Below are positions 44,145 to 53,504 of a stretch of 64,000 nucleotides of DNA, in pieces. This DNA is from an uncultured Alphaproteobacteria bacterium (GTDB lineage: Bacteria > Pseudomonadota > Alphaproteobacteria > Methylaequorales > Methylaequoraceae), in NCBI GenBank assembly GCA_902547955.1, contig CACCPY010000001.1:1-64000 (forward strand). Direction: 5' to 3'. The position numbers and the translations under genes were made by a program. Below the pieces are notes generated by a model. That model saw only the letters and a program-made list of their open reading frames with translations, did not search any database and was not told the DNA's origin. The first letter of the stretch is position 1, and each line of letters starts with the position of its first letter.

Positions 44145-45184
44145 AAAATTTTAAGAGTAGATATTTTGAAGACTATAATCACGGAGAAGTCATTAAACAC
44201 AGTGTTCCAAGAACAATCACTGATGGTGATGTTTCTATATATCTTTCAACAACTGGAAGTAGGTTCGCCTTAAATTATTCAAATAAATTTTCCCAAGAGT
44301 TAGGATTTAAAAAACAACCCATTGACGACATTTTACTTTTTCATATGGTTTTTGGAAGAACTGTTCCTGATCTTTCGCTTAATGCAATAGCAAACTTAGG
44401 TTATGCTGCTGTTAAGTTTTATAAACCTGTTTTTGTTGGAGATACGGTTACAGCAGAGTCTGAAATCATTGGATTAAAAGAAAATTCCAATGGTAAAACA
44501 GGAACCGTTTATGTTAAGTCAGTTGGAACTAATCAAAATGGAGAAATAGTATTAACTTACTATCGATGGTTGATGATGAGAAAAAAACAAACAGGTATGA
44601 TTGACTCTTTTAAAAATATCGTGCCAAATCTACCTAAGGAGTTAGACGAAAAAGAGTTTGAAATTCCATTATCTTTTAATTCAGAAAAATGGTCTCCTGA
44701 AATAACGGGAAGTGAATTTTTTTTTGATGATTTTGTTGAGGGTGAAGAAATTCACCACCTTGATGGACAAACAATTGAGGAAGCAGAACACCAAATTGCT
44801 ACAAGGCTATACCAAAATAATGCGAGAGTTCACTTTAATAATCACATTGAAAAAGATGGAAGGTTTGGAAAAAGAATTATTTACGGAGGGTACATCATTT
44901 CTCTAGCCAGGGCAATAAGTTGCAATGGTCTCGCTAACGCATTTAAAATATTAGCTATCCATTCTGGCAGACATGCTGCACCAACATTTTCTGGGGATAC
45001 AATCTATGCTTGGTCAAAAATCCTAAAGAAAAAAAAAATTGATGATAATCTTGGTACTCTTTTGGTAAGAACAATTGCATCAAAAAATGATTCTAAAATT
45101 AATTTTCCAGATAAAGATAAATTAACAGAAAATATGGTTCTTGATTTGGAATACTCAGTTTTAATTCCTGTGAAGAAAAAATGA
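44141..45184 (+). CDS. mch: Mesaconyl-CoA hydratase-like MaoC protein (two hot-dog domains)
   Basis: The 347-residue protein closely follows the pattern of mesaconyl-CoA hydratase (beta-methylmalyl-CoA dehydratase) of the ethylmalonyl-CoA pathway: FEDYNHGEVIKHSVPRTIT at the start, GSRFALNYSNKFSQELG, PIDDILLFHMVFGRTVPDLS near 66, and NLGYAAVKFYKPVFVGDT near 87. The second domain contains ARVHFNNH near 226 and the typical GGYIISLARA. In Rhodobacter relatives this gene lies near sdh genes, as here. It overlaps asd and sdhC by 4 bp each. Other pathway genes are not in view. Confidence 0.8.
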   Translation: MKNFKSRYFEDYNHGEVIKHSVPRTITDGDVSIYLSTTGSRFALNYSNKFSQELGFKKQPIDDILLFHMVFGRTVPDLSLNAIANLGYAAVKFYKPVFVGDTVTAESEIIGLKENSNGKTGTVYVKSVGTNQNGEIVLTYYRWLMMRKKQTGMIDSFKNIVPNLPKELDEKEFEIPLSFNSEKWSPEITGSEFFFDDFVEGEEIHHLDGQTIEEAEHQIATRLYQNNARVHFNNHIEKDGRFGKRIIYGGYIISLARAISCNGLANAFKILAIHSGRHAAPTFSGDTIYAWSKILKKKKIDDNLGTLLVRTIASKNDSKINFPDKDKLTENMVLDLEYSVLIPVKKK

Positions 45185-45561
45185 AAAAAAACTTACCCAT
45201 ATCCCCTCATTTACAAATCTATAAACCTCAGATAACTTCATTATTGTCAATTACGCATAGGATCACTGGTTTTGGGTTAAATTTAGCATTAATTCTTTTG
45301 AGTTTATGGATAATTTCTTTTGGTTTAGGTAGCGATGTCTATGCAAATTTTGTTACAATTTTTGAAACAATATTTGTGAAAATAGTTGTTTATTTTATAG
45401 TTTTAGGAATATCATATCATGCGTTAAACGGAATAAGACACATTCTTTGGGATTTTGGATTTATGATCAGTAATAAAGCAGCATTGGTATCTGGTTTAGT
45501 TATTATAATTACCTCAGTCATTTTATCATTTTTAATCTCAAATTTTATTGGTTTATTTTAA
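45181..45561 (+). CDS. sdhC: Succinate dehydrogenase cytochrome b556 subunit
   Basis: SdhC anchors succinate dehydrogenase and binds heme b and quinone. The 126-residue, three-helix protein begins with PISPHLQIYKPQITSLLSI, followed by the conserved THRITGFGL near residue 26 and the heme-ligand histidine in YHALNGIRHILWDFG near 80. It overlaps its neighbours by 4 bp and 1 bp, so the sdh genes are translationally coupled. Confidence 0.95.
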   Translation: MKKNLPISPHLQIYKPQITSLLSITHRITGFGLNLALILLSLWIISFGLGSDVYANFVTIFETIFVKIVVYFIVLGISYHALNGIRHILWDFGFMISNKAALVSGLVIIITSVILSFLISNFIGLF

Positions 45562-45893
45562 TGAAATTAGATTACTCTAAAAGCTGGATTCTTCAAAAAT
45601 TGACAGCAATTGTGTTTCTGTTGTTTCTAATTTATTTAGTTTTTTCACTCAAAAATATAAATCTCAGTAAACATGATGAGCTTTTAATCTGGTTTTCAAG
45701 TTACTTCAATTTCTTCTCTTTTACACTTCTTTTTTCTGCTATTCTTATCCATTCTAAGCTAGGTCTAAGTTCAATAATTGACGACTATATTCATAATATC
45801 AAAGTTAAAAAAAAAATTTTGTTTTTGAAAAACCTATCACTTATCACTATTTATATTACAGTAATGGGGATTTTAATTAGAGCAATAATATAA
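45561..45893 (+). CDS. sdhD: Succinate dehydrogenase membrane anchor subunit
   Basis: The 110-residue second anchor has three membrane helices and the conserved heme/quinone segment [15 protein letters not shown] near residue 65, with the His and Asp-Asp-Tyr typical of SdhD. The short divergent N terminus is usual for this subunit. One-base overlaps with sdhC and sdhA support the call. Confidence 0.92.
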   Translation: MKLDYSKSWILQKLTAIVFLLFLIYLVFSLKNINLSKHDELLIWFSSYFNFFSFTLLFSAILIHSKLGLSSIIDDYIHNIKVKKKILFLKNLSLITIYITVMGILIRAII

Positions 45894-47674
45894 TGGATAA
45901 TTTGGTTAAGTTAGATTTTGATGTAGTAGTAGTTGGTGCGGGAGGCTCTGGCTTAAGAGCCGTTATGGGATCAGCTGAAGCTAAACTTAAAACAGCATGC
46001 ATCTCAAAAGTTTTTCCAACAAGAAGCCACACCGTTGCTGCTCAAGGTGGTATAAGCGCCGCACTTGGGAATATGGGAAGCGACGACTGGACTTGGCATA
46101 TGTATGATACAGTTAAAGGGTCAGATTGGCTTGGTGATCAAGATGCTATTGCTTTTATGTGCAAAGAAGCTCCAGAAGCTGTAATCGAGTTAGAGCACTA
46201 TGGCGTTCCTTTTTCTAGGACTGAAGACGGAAAGATTTATCAGCGTCCATTTGGTGGAATGACAACTAATTTTGGCGAAGGTATTGCTCAAAGAACCTGT
46301 GCCGCTGCGGATAGAACAGGTCATGCTATGCTTCATACACTCTACCAACAATCTTTATCTCATAATGCAGAATTTTTTATTGAACACTTTGTGTTAGACC
46401 TTGTTATGAACAAAAAAAACGAGTGCTGTGGTGTTCTGACCATCAATCTTCATGACGGTAAGTTTTATCTTTTTTCATCAAAAATGGTCATATTAGCTAC
46501 AGGAGGGTACGGTAGAGCGTATTTCTCCTGCACGTCTGCTCACACTTGTACCGGTGACGGAGGAGGAATGGTTTTGCGAGCTGGCATGCCACTTCAAGAC
46601 ATGGAATTCACACAATTTCATCCAACTGGAATATATGGTGTCGGAGTTTTAATTACTGAAGGAGCGAGAGGCGAAGGTGGATATCTAACTAACTCTGAGG
46701 GCGAAAGATTTATGGAGAGGTATGCACCCAATGCGAAGGATCTTGCAGGTAGAGATGTTGTTTCCAGATCCATGACAAATGAGATTATGGAAGGTAGAGG
46801 CTGTGGACCTAAAAAGGATCATATTCATTTAAATCTCAGTCATTTAGATCATAAAGTTTTAGAAGAAAAATTACCGGGAATAACTGAATCAGCAAAAATT
46901 TTCGCTGGGGTTGACGTTAGGAATCAACCCATACCTGTTCAACCAACAGTACATTACAATATGGGTGGTATACCTACTAATATTCATGGAGAAGTTTTAA
47001 CACTTAATGACTCTGGTGAGTCAAAAATAGTTAAAGGTCTAATGTCTGTTGGCGAGGCTGCATGTGTGTCTGTCCACGGCGCCAATAGATTAGGATCTAA
47101 TTCATTGCTTGATCTAGTTGTTTTCGGTAAATCTGCCGCTAAGAGGTGCGCAAAAATTTTAAACCCAAAAAAAAGTAACCCTAAAATAGAAAAATCTTCA
47201 TACGAGTCTATAATAAAAAGGTTTGATGGAATAAAAAATTCAAATGGAAAATACAAAATTTCCGATATTAGGTCAGAAATGCAGCAAATAAACCAAAATT
47301 ATTGTCCAGTATACAGATCAGAAGAGAAAATGATTCTAGGAAAAGAAAAACTACTTAAATTACTCGATAAATTTAAAAGAATAGAAATCAAGGACAAAAC
47401 GAGTGTATGGAATACTGAGGTAATTGAAGCTCTTGAGCTAGAAAATCTTCTACTTCAATCATTGGTAAGCATAGAATCAGCCCTTAATAGAAAAGAAAGT
47501 CGCGGAGCACACTCAAGAGTTGATTATAAAAAAAGAAATGATAAAAATTGGCTAAAACATACAATGGCTTGGGTTAATAACAAAAACAAACCAAAAATTA
47601 GATATCGTCCAGTCAATTTAAAAACAAATTCTAAAGAAATAAAAACTATTGAACCCAAAGTAAGAGTTTATTAA
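45893..47674 (+). CDS. sdhA: Succinate dehydrogenase flavoprotein subunit
   Basis: SdhA oxidises succinate to fumarate with covalent FAD. The 593-residue protein has the Rossmann motif [13 protein letters not shown], the FAD-linking histidine His46 in [13 protein letters not shown], the substrate site QFHPTGIYG near residue 243, and [10 protein letters not shown] near 257. The catalytic Arg block [17 protein letters not shown] follows near 276. Length is normal. sdhB begins 10 bp later. Confidence 0.98.
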   Translation: MDNLVKLDFDVVVVGAGGSGLRAVMGSAEAKLKTACISKVFPTRSHTVAAQGGISAALGNMGSDDWTWHMYDTVKGSDWLGDQDAIAFMCKEAPEAVIELEHYGVPFSRTEDGKIYQRPFGGMTTNFGEGIAQRTCAAADRTGHAMLHTLYQQSLSHNAEFFIEHFVLDLVMNKKNECCGVLTINLHDGKFYLFSSKMVILATGGYGRAYFSCTSAHTCTGDGGGMVLRAGMPLQDMEFTQFHPTGIYGVGVLITEGARGEGGYLTNSEGERFMERYAPNAKDLAGRDVVSRSMTNEIMEGRGCGPKKDHIHLNLSHLDHKVLEEKLPGITESAKIFAGVDVRNQPIPVQPTVHYNMGGIPTNIHGEVLTLNDSGESKIVKGLMSVGEAACVSVHGANRLGSNSLLDLVVFGKSAAKRCAKILNPKKSNPKIEKSSYESIIKRFDGIKNSNGKYKISDIRSEMQQINQNYCPVYRSEEKMILGKEKLLKLLDKFKRIEIKDKTSVWNTEVIEALELENLLLQSLVSIESALNRKESRGAHSRVDYKKRNDKNWLKHTMAWVNNKNKPKIRYRPVNLKTNSKEIKTIEPKVRVY

Positions 47675-47684
47675 TTTATTAGTT

Positions 47685-48446
47685 ATGGTTGAATTAAGCT
47701 TACCAGAAAATTCAAAGATTGTTGAGGGAAAAACTTTTGGAAAAGAAGGAAAAGGTACCATTTGTTTCAACATTTACAGATGGAACAGAGAAAATAAGAA
47801 CAACCCAAGAATAGACAAGTTTCACATAGATAAAAAAAAGCTTGGACCAATGGTTCTCGATGCACTAATGCACATCAAAGGTGAGGTCGATTCTTCTCTT
47901 ACATTTAGAAGATCTTGTAGAGAGGGCATTTGTGGCTCATGCTCAATGAATGTAAATGGTACTAATACCTTAGCTTGCCTAAAACCCATCGAGGACGTAA
48001 AATTTGTTGACATCTATCCGCTTCCTCATATGAAAGTTCTCAAAGATTTAGTTCCCGATTTGTCAGAGTTTTATGAACAATACAAATCTATTAAACCATG
48101 GCTTATCCCAAATTCAAAAGGGAAGAAAGAAATAAAACAAAGTCAAGATGATAGAAAAAAACTAGATGGTCTTTACGAATGTGTTCTTTGTGCTTGTTGC
48201 TCAACATCATGTCCAAGTTATTGGTGGAATAGCGATAAGTTTTTAGGTCCAGCAATTTTACTTCAAGCCTATAGATTTATTGTTGATAGCAGAGATAAAA
48301 ATAAAAAAGAGAGACTAAATTTTTTGAAAGATAAATTTAAACTTTATAGATGCCATACAATAATGAATTGCACCAAAACATGTCCAAAAAATCTTAACCC
48401 CGCAAAGGCAATTTCCGAAATAAAAAAACTACAAGTAAGTTCGTAA
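47685..48446 (+). CDS. sdhB: Succinate dehydrogenase iron-sulfur subunit
   Basis: SdhB carries electrons from FAD to quinone through three clusters. The 253-residue protein has the 2Fe-2S ligands in [15 protein letters not shown] near residue 68 and the distal Cys in TLACLKP, the 4Fe-4S motif [16 protein letters not shown] near 162, and the 3Fe-4S ligands in [17 protein letters not shown] near 223. It completes sdhCDAB, which also forms respiratory complex II feeding the oxidase encoded at the start of the window. Confidence 0.98.
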   Translation: MVELSLPENSKIVEGKTFGKEGKGTICFNIYRWNRENKNNPRIDKFHIDKKKLGPMVLDALMHIKGEVDSSLTFRRSCREGICGSCSMNVNGTNTLACLKPIEDVKFVDIYPLPHMKVLKDLVPDLSEFYEQYKSIKPWLIPNSKGKKEIKQSQDDRKKLDGLYECVLCACCSTSCPSYWWNSDKFLGPAILLQAYRFIVDSRDKNKKERLNFLKDKFKLYRCHTIMNCTKTCPKNLNPAKAISEIKKLQVSS

Positions 48447-48449
48447 ATA

Positions 48450-49490
48450 TTGAAAAATCTAAGTTCAAAAATACTTTATCACTTAGAACATCAAAATTTA
48501 ATTAAACCTAACTCATGCCAAGTCAAAGCTACAGAGAAGATTAGTGAAAATTTAAAAGTTAATTTAGAGAAAAGATTATTAAATCTTTTTCAAAAAAAAT
48601 TCATTGGAATTTACATGTTTGGTTCCGTTGGTGTAGGAAAATCTCTAATTTTGAAGGCAATTCATTTCGTTTATTCCAAATCAGAAATTTTTCATTTTAC
48701 GGACCTGATGTTTAATTTGCAAAATTTACATGAGAAGAAATTTAGATCTTTGATGATGAAGAAAAAATTAATATTAATTGATGAGTTTTACATTAATAAT
48801 CTTACTAACTTAATATTGTTTAAAAACTTCTTAGAAGAAACTATTAAAGAAAAAAAAATTCTAATCATGACCGGAAATAAAGAACTTTCAAATATTTATA
48901 AAGATCCAACAAACAAGGAATTATGTAATTCATTCAAAGATTTTTTAAATAAAAACTTCACAAAAATTAAGATGTCTTCTAAAGTAGATTATAGAAAAAA
49001 AGGATTTGTAAATCATAATTTTTTTATACTTAAACAAAAAAATTCAAAAAGATTGCTGAATACAATTAAAAAAAAATTAGCAATTAATTCAATAAATACT
49101 GAGGCTGTATTCAAAAGAAAAGGCTTTTTTTTTTCTCTTAAGGGGTATTATGGAAACCTTTTAGACTTGAATTTTAAAGAGTTTTTTGAAAATAATTTTG
49201 AGTTTCAAGATTATCTTTTAATCGCAAGAAAAATTAACTTTGTAATATTAAGAAACGTTAACCAAATGAACGAGAACAATAAAAATTTTTTGTATAGATT
49301 TATTATGTTCATCGATGCTTTATATGAGAATAAAGTTGTACTTTCTTTATCTTCGGATGTAGAATTAGGTAAATTATATTTAGGAAAAACTAATGCTTTT
49401 GAGTTTAAAAGAACTCTATCTAGGCTAGAAGAGATGGGCTCTAACTCATATATAAATAAACATATAAAAAGAATAAATAAAAAAAGATAA
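48450..49490 (+). CDS. zapE: AFG1/ZapE-like ATPase
   Basis: The 346-residue protein is an AFG1/ZapE-family P-loop ATPase. Walker A is FGSVGVGKSLILKAIH near residue 56, Walker B LILIDEFYINNLTNLILF near 105, a sensor-like IMTGNKELSNIY is near 137, and the family's VDYRKK is near 178. It is clearly divergent from classical ZapE, in which the Walker B region reads DEFQVTDIADA. ZapE can bind FtsZ at division in E. coli; mitochondrial AFG1 relatives act in protein quality control. The sdhB-zapE-mdh setting is typical of alphaproteobacteria. The start is TTG. Confidence 0.82.
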   Translation: MKNLSSKILYHLEHQNLIKPNSCQVKATEKISENLKVNLEKRLLNLFQKKFIGIYMFGSVGVGKSLILKAIHFVYSKSEIFHFTDLMFNLQNLHEKKFRSLMMKKKLILIDEFYINNLTNLILFKNFLEETIKEKKILIMTGNKELSNIYKDPTNKELCNSFKDFLNKNFTKIKMSSKVDYRKKGFVNHNFFILKQKNSKRLLNTIKKKLAINSINTEAVFKRKGFFFSLKGYYGNLLDLNFKEFFENNFEFQDYLLIARKINFVILRNVNQMNENNKNFLYRFIMFIDALYENKVVLSLSSDVELGKLYLGKTNAFEFKRTLSRLEEMGSNSYINKHIKRINKKR

Positions 49491-50434
49491 TGAAAAATTT
49501 AAAAAAAACGTTCTCTAATCTTGAAGAAGAAATACTCCATTATAAGAAAGAAAAAAACGCTGTTATACTATCACATTTCTATCAAGATGAAGATATTCAA
49601 GATATTGCTGATTTTGTTGGAGATTCGTTGGATCTTTCAAAAAATGCAGCAAAAACAAAAGCAGATGTAATAGTTTTTTGTGGAGTAAAATTCATGGCCG
49701 AAGTTGCAAAAATTTTAAGCCCGAATAAAACTGTAGTTCTTCCTGATCTCAATGCAGGTTGTTCTTTAGAAGAATCTTGCAGAGCACCAGCTTTTGAAAA
49801 ATTTAAAAAAAAGCATCCAGATCATATCGTACTATCTTATATTAATTGCTCTGCGGAAATAAAAGCACTCTCAGATATAATTGTAACATCATCAAATGCG
49901 GAGAAAATAATTAAGAAATTACCTTTAGATCAAAAAATAATTTTTGCTCCAGATAGGCATCTTGGATCATATTTGAATAAGATAACTAATAGAAATATGT
50001 TACTGTGGAACGGAACTTGTATAGTACATGAAACTTTTTCTTCAAAAGAATTAGTTAAGGTAAAAGTAAGAAATCCTGATGCAAAAATAATTGCACATCC
50101 AGAATGCCCTGAAAATATTCTTAACTACGCTGATTTTGTTGGTTCGACATCTTCTCTTCTAAGGTATGTTTCCGAGGATAATAGTAGAAAATTTATAGTT
50201 GCAACTGAACCCCATATTTTACACCAAATGAAAAAGAATGAACCTAATAAAACCTTTTTAGTTGCTCCTGGAGACGATGGTTCATGTTCATGCTCTAACT
50301 GTCCTTATATGGAACTTAACACATTAGAAAAGTTAAGGGATTGTCTACTTCATTTATCTCCAGAAATAAAAATTAGTAATGAATTAATATTAAACGCAAA
50401 AAAGCCATTAAACTTAATGCTAAAATTAAGTTGA
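49490..50434 (+). CDS. nadA: Quinolinate synthase A
   Basis: NadA condenses iminoaspartate with dihydroxyacetone phosphate to quinolinate using a 4Fe-4S cluster. The 314-residue protein has AVILSHFYQDEDIQDIADF near residue 24, DLNAGCSLEESCRAP near 84 and DDGSCSCSNCPYMELN near 265, which together include the three cluster cysteines. The ATG overlaps the zapE stop by one base. nadC follows; nadB is not in this window. Confidence 0.96.
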   Translation: MKNLKKTFSNLEEEILHYKKEKNAVILSHFYQDEDIQDIADFVGDSLDLSKNAAKTKADVIVFCGVKFMAEVAKILSPNKTVVLPDLNAGCSLEESCRAPAFEKFKKKHPDHIVLSYINCSAEIKALSDIIVTSSNAEKIIKKLPLDQKIIFAPDRHLGSYLNKITNRNMLLWNGTCIVHETFSSKELVKVKVRNPDAKIIAHPECPENILNYADFVGSTSSLLRYVSEDNSRKFIVATEPHILHQMKKNEPNKTFLVAPGDDGSCSCSNCPYMELNTLEKLRDCLLHLSPEIKISNELILNAKKPLNLMLKLS

Positions 50435-50444
50435 TTTAAATTCT

Positions 50445-51302
50445 GTGCGTAAACAAAAAATTTACAATTTTGCTAATTATAAATTATCTTCAGAGTTAAA
50501 ATGTGACGTTGGAAAAATTAGTTTAAATAGTGATTTAACTACTGCATCACTTTTTAAGGAAAAATTAGATTGTAAAACAGTTTTTTCAAACAGAGAGGAT
50601 ATGATTATATGCGGTGAGGCTTTTATTCTAAGATTTGTAAAAGAGAGATTTCCTAGTTTGATTTGTTTATCAAATTACAAAGATGGAGATTTTGTTAAAA
50701 AAGGCTCTAAATTAATTCAACTGTCTGGCGATATAAGATGGATACTTTTTTTAGAAAGAACACTTTTGAATTTCTTACAACACCTCTCAAGCATTTCTAC
50801 TTACACAAATAAATTCGTAAAAAAATTGAATGGAACAAAGACGGTTTTACTTGATACAAGAAAAACTACAAATGGTCTAAGAGTTCTTGAAAAATATGCA
50901 ACAAAAATTGGAGGAGCAAAAAATCATAGAATGGGTCTTTATGACAAAATCTTAATAAAAGATAATCACATAAAAGTGATTGGCGGAATTTCAAAAACAC
51001 TAAGTTTAATTAAAAAACAAAAAATTAAAAAATTTGAGATTGAATGTGAAACATTTGAGGAAGTAAAAAAATGTATTAATTATAATTGCAGGCACATTTT
51101 GTTAGATAACATGTCGATTAAAGAGATAAAAAAATGCCTATCGCTCAGAAAAGAAACTGGGAAAAAAATACTTTTTGAAGTTTCGGGTGGTGTCAACCTT
51201 GATAATATAAAACAATATTCAAAGCTTGGAGTAGATTACATTTCAACTAGCAAGATTACCAATTCTGTTAAATCTGTAGATATTGGATTGGACATAATAT
51301 AG
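50445..51302 (+). CDS. nadC: Nicotinate-nucleotide pyrophosphorylase (carboxylating)
   Basis: NadC converts quinolinate to nicotinate mononucleotide. The 285-residue protein has ERTLLNFLQHLSSIST near residue 103, TVLLDTRKTTNGLRVLEKYA near 132, GGAKNHRMGLYDKILIKDNH near 156, and the barrel-end FEVSGGVNLDNIKQYSKLGVD near 243. The start is GTG at 50445. It lies 10 bp after nadA and just before mdh. Confidence 0.95.
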   Translation: MRKQKIYNFANYKLSSELKCDVGKISLNSDLTTASLFKEKLDCKTVFSNREDMIICGEAFILRFVKERFPSLICLSNYKDGDFVKKGSKLIQLSGDIRWILFLERTLLNFLQHLSSISTYTNKFVKKLNGTKTVLLDTRKTTNGLRVLEKYATKIGGAKNHRMGLYDKILIKDNHIKVIGGISKTLSLIKKQKIKKFEIECETFEEVKKCINYNCRHILLDNMSIKEIKKCLSLRKETGKKILFEVSGGVNLDNIKQYSKLGVDYISTSKITNSVKSVDIGLDII

Positions 51303-51310
51303 TATTAATT

Positions 51311-51318
51311 GGGGTGAG
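51311..51318 (+). promoter_or_regulatory. Ribosome-binding site deciding the mdh start
   Basis: GGGGTGAG at 51311-51318 is a good Shine-Dalgarno sequence for the GTG at 51323, which starts the conserved MKKISLIGAGNIG. The GTG at 51314 lies inside this site, so I do not take it as the start. Confidence 0.6.
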
Positions 51319-51322
51319 TTTT

Positions 51323-52270
51323 GTGAAAAAAATTAGTTTAATAGGGGCTGGAAATATTGGGACAATTTTAGCCTATGATATTTCTAGAAAGAACCTGGGG
51401 GATATTGTGCTAATTGATAAAGTTGATGGTTTAGCCGAAGGAAAATGTTTGGATCTTTCCCAAAGTTTAGCTGTAGACGAAATAGACTTATCAATTAAAG
51501 GAAGTACTGACATATCAAATATAAAAGATAGTGACGCAATAATTATCACAGCAGGAATACCTAGAAAACCAGGTATGAGTAGAGATGATTTAATTGAAAC
51601 AAATTTTAAAGTGATGGAATCTATTGGCGAAGCTATCAAAAAATATTCACCAAAGTCATTTGTTATTTGTGTAACAAATCCCTTGGATGCAATGGTGTGG
51701 TCTCTTAAAAAAATCACAGGTTTAAAAAAAAATATGATTTTAGGAATGGCTGGAATTTTAGACTCAGCTCGCTTTAAGTTTTTTTTATCAAAACTTCTTA
51801 ATATTTCTATTAGTAACATTGATACGATGGTACTTGGAGGGCATGGAGATACGATGGTCCCATTGTTAGATTATACAACTATATCTGGTATTCCATTAAA
51901 TGAATACATAAAGTCTAATAATATAAATGAAAAGGAAATTAAAAAAATTGTGGAACGAACAAGAAAAGGGGGTGGAGAAATTGTTTCATTGATGAAAAAT
52001 AGTTCTGCTTTTTTTTCTCCAGCAGTTAGCGCAATTGAAATGTTGGAATCCTTTTTAAAAAATCAAAGAAAAATTCTACCCTGTTCTGCATATCTCGATG
52101 GTGAATATAATATTAAGGGTTTATGTGTAGGTGTTCCAGTATGTATAGGTTCAAACGGGATTGAAAATATTATAGAACTAAATTTAACAAAAAATGAAGA
52201 ATCGCAATTTAAAAAATCAGTATTGGCAGTTGATGAATTAATAAAAAAATGTAAAAAACTACTAGTTTAA
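51323..52270 (+). CDS. mdh: Malate dehydrogenase
   Basis: Mdh oxidises malate to oxaloacetate with NAD. The 315-residue protein is the LDH-like type usual in alphaproteobacteria: ISLIGAGNIGTILAYDI at the start, TAGIPRKPGMSRDDLIETN near residue 77 with substrate-binding arginines, VTNPLDAMVW near 116, and the catalytic histidine in LGGHGDTMVPLLDY near 171. The order mdh-sucC-sucD is typical of the class. Confidence 0.95.
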   Translation: MKKISLIGAGNIGTILAYDISRKNLGDIVLIDKVDGLAEGKCLDLSQSLAVDEIDLSIKGSTDISNIKDSDAIIITAGIPRKPGMSRDDLIETNFKVMESIGEAIKKYSPKSFVICVTNPLDAMVWSLKKITGLKKNMILGMAGILDSARFKFFLSKLLNISISNIDTMVLGGHGDTMVPLLDYTTISGIPLNEYIKSNNINEKEIKKIVERTRKGGGEIVSLMKNSSAFFSPAVSAIEMLESFLKNQRKILPCSAYLDGEYNIKGLCVGVPVCIGSNGIENIIELNLTKNEESQFKKSVLAVDELIKKCKKLLV

Positions 52271-52300
52271 CCAAGAAAAGTCATATATATTCGCAAATTG

Positions 52301-52314
52301 TGACAATTATGTCA
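52301..52314. promoter_or_regulatory. Inverted repeat TGACA-N4-TGTCA upstream of sucC
   Basis: TGACAATTATGTCA forms a dyad with 5-bp arms and a 4-bp centre in the 69-bp mdh-sucC spacer, 26 bases before the sucC ATG. It could bind a dimeric regulator of the TCA genes or form a weak RNA hairpin. An AAGGAAG ribosome-binding site follows at about 52324-52330. The evidence is symmetry alone. Confidence 0.3.
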
Positions 52315-52339
52315 AAAAACATCAAGGAAGTTAAATAGA

Positions 52340-53503
52340 ATGGATATTCACGAGTATCAAGCAAAACAACTTTTATCTAAATTTGGTGTTAACGTCCCTC
52401 CTGGGGAAGTGGTTTATCAAACTCACGAAGCAGAGAATATTCTTTCATGGTTAAACGAAGATCAAATTGTTGTAAAAGCCCAGGTGCATGCTGGTGGGAG
52501 AGGTAAAGCTGGTGGTGTAAAAGTTTGTAAAGGTGATGACGAAGTTGTAAAAACTGTGGACAAAATGATTGGTATGAATATCGTTACACCTCAAACAACT
52601 GAAAGTGGAAAAACTGTAAGGCGAGTTTACCTTGAAAAGGCATATAATATAAAAAAAGAATTCTACTTTTGTATAACAGTTGACAGAGAGACTGGAGGCA
52701 ATACTATTGTCTACTCAAAAAAAGGGGGTGTAAATATTGAAGAGATAGCAGAAAAAACCCCAAAAGAAATCCATAAGCTTAAAATTTCACCTGGCGGAGA
52801 TCTACTTACACACCATGCAAGGACAATTGTTTATAACCTAGGTTTATCTGGTAAGACAGCCAAAGGTGCCCAAAAAAACATACTTTCAATCTATAAAGCT
52901 TTTACATCTTTAGATGCTGCTCTTATCGAAATTAACCCATTTGCAATTGTTGAAAATGACGAGATTGTTATGTTAGATTGCAAAGCATCTTTTGATGACA
53001 ATGCTCTTTATAGACAAAGACAAGTCGCAGAAATGAAAGATGAAAATGAGTATGACCCTCTAGAACTTGAAGCTGCACGTCATGATCTTAACTATGTAAA
53101 ACTAGACGGTAACATCGGCCTTATGGTGAACGGTGCTGGGCTATCAATGGCAACAATGGATATTATTAAATATTATGGTGGCGAAGCTGCCAACTTTATG
53201 GATGTTGCTGGTGCTGCAACTCCAGAAAGGGTCGCTGCTGCATTTAAACTTATATATAGAGATTCAGATGTTAAGGGAATCCTTATTAATATTTTTGGGG
53301 GTATGATGAGATGTAATGATATAGCTGAAGGTTTAGTCAATGCCTCTAAAGAAGTTGGTCTAAATAAGCCATTAGTTGTTCGTCTAGAGGGCACTAATGT
53401 CGAGATGGGTATGGAAATTTTAAAAAACTCAGGTTTTCCGATTAAACCAGTTGAAACAATGGAAGAGGCAGCACAAAAAGTTGTTGAGTTGGTAAAGAAG
53501 TAA
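52340..53503 (+). CDS. sucC: Succinyl-CoA synthetase beta subunit
   Basis: SucC with SucD makes ATP or GTP from succinyl-CoA in the TCA cycle. The 387-residue protein starts [17 protein letters not shown], has an ATP-grasp domain ([18 protein letters not shown] near residue 46; [21 protein letters not shown] near 195), and a CoA-ligase domain ([23 protein letters not shown] near 254; [15 protein letters not shown] near 315). Length is standard. sucD begins one base after its stop. Confidence 0.98.
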   Translation: MDIHEYQAKQLLSKFGVNVPPGEVVYQTHEAENILSWLNEDQIVVKAQVHAGGRGKAGGVKVCKGDDEVVKTVDKMIGMNIVTPQTTESGKTVRRVYLEKAYNIKKEFYFCITVDRETGGNTIVYSKKGGVNIEEIAEKTPKEIHKLKISPGGDLLTHHARTIVYNLGLSGKTAKGAQKNILSIYKAFTSLDAALIEINPFAIVENDEIVMLDCKASFDDNALYRQRQVAEMKDENEYDPLELEAARHDLNYVKLDGNIGLMVNGAGLSMATMDIIKYYGGEAANFMDVAGAATPERVAAAFKLIYRDSDVKGILINIFGGMMRCNDIAEGLVNASKEVGLNKPLVVRLEGTNVEMGMEILKNSGFPIKPVETMEEAAQKVVELVKK

Positions 53504-53504
53504 A

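Noticed and set aside
43649-44200. 183-residue minus-strand frame opposite asd
   Set aside because: Antisense to asd with no recognisable domain.
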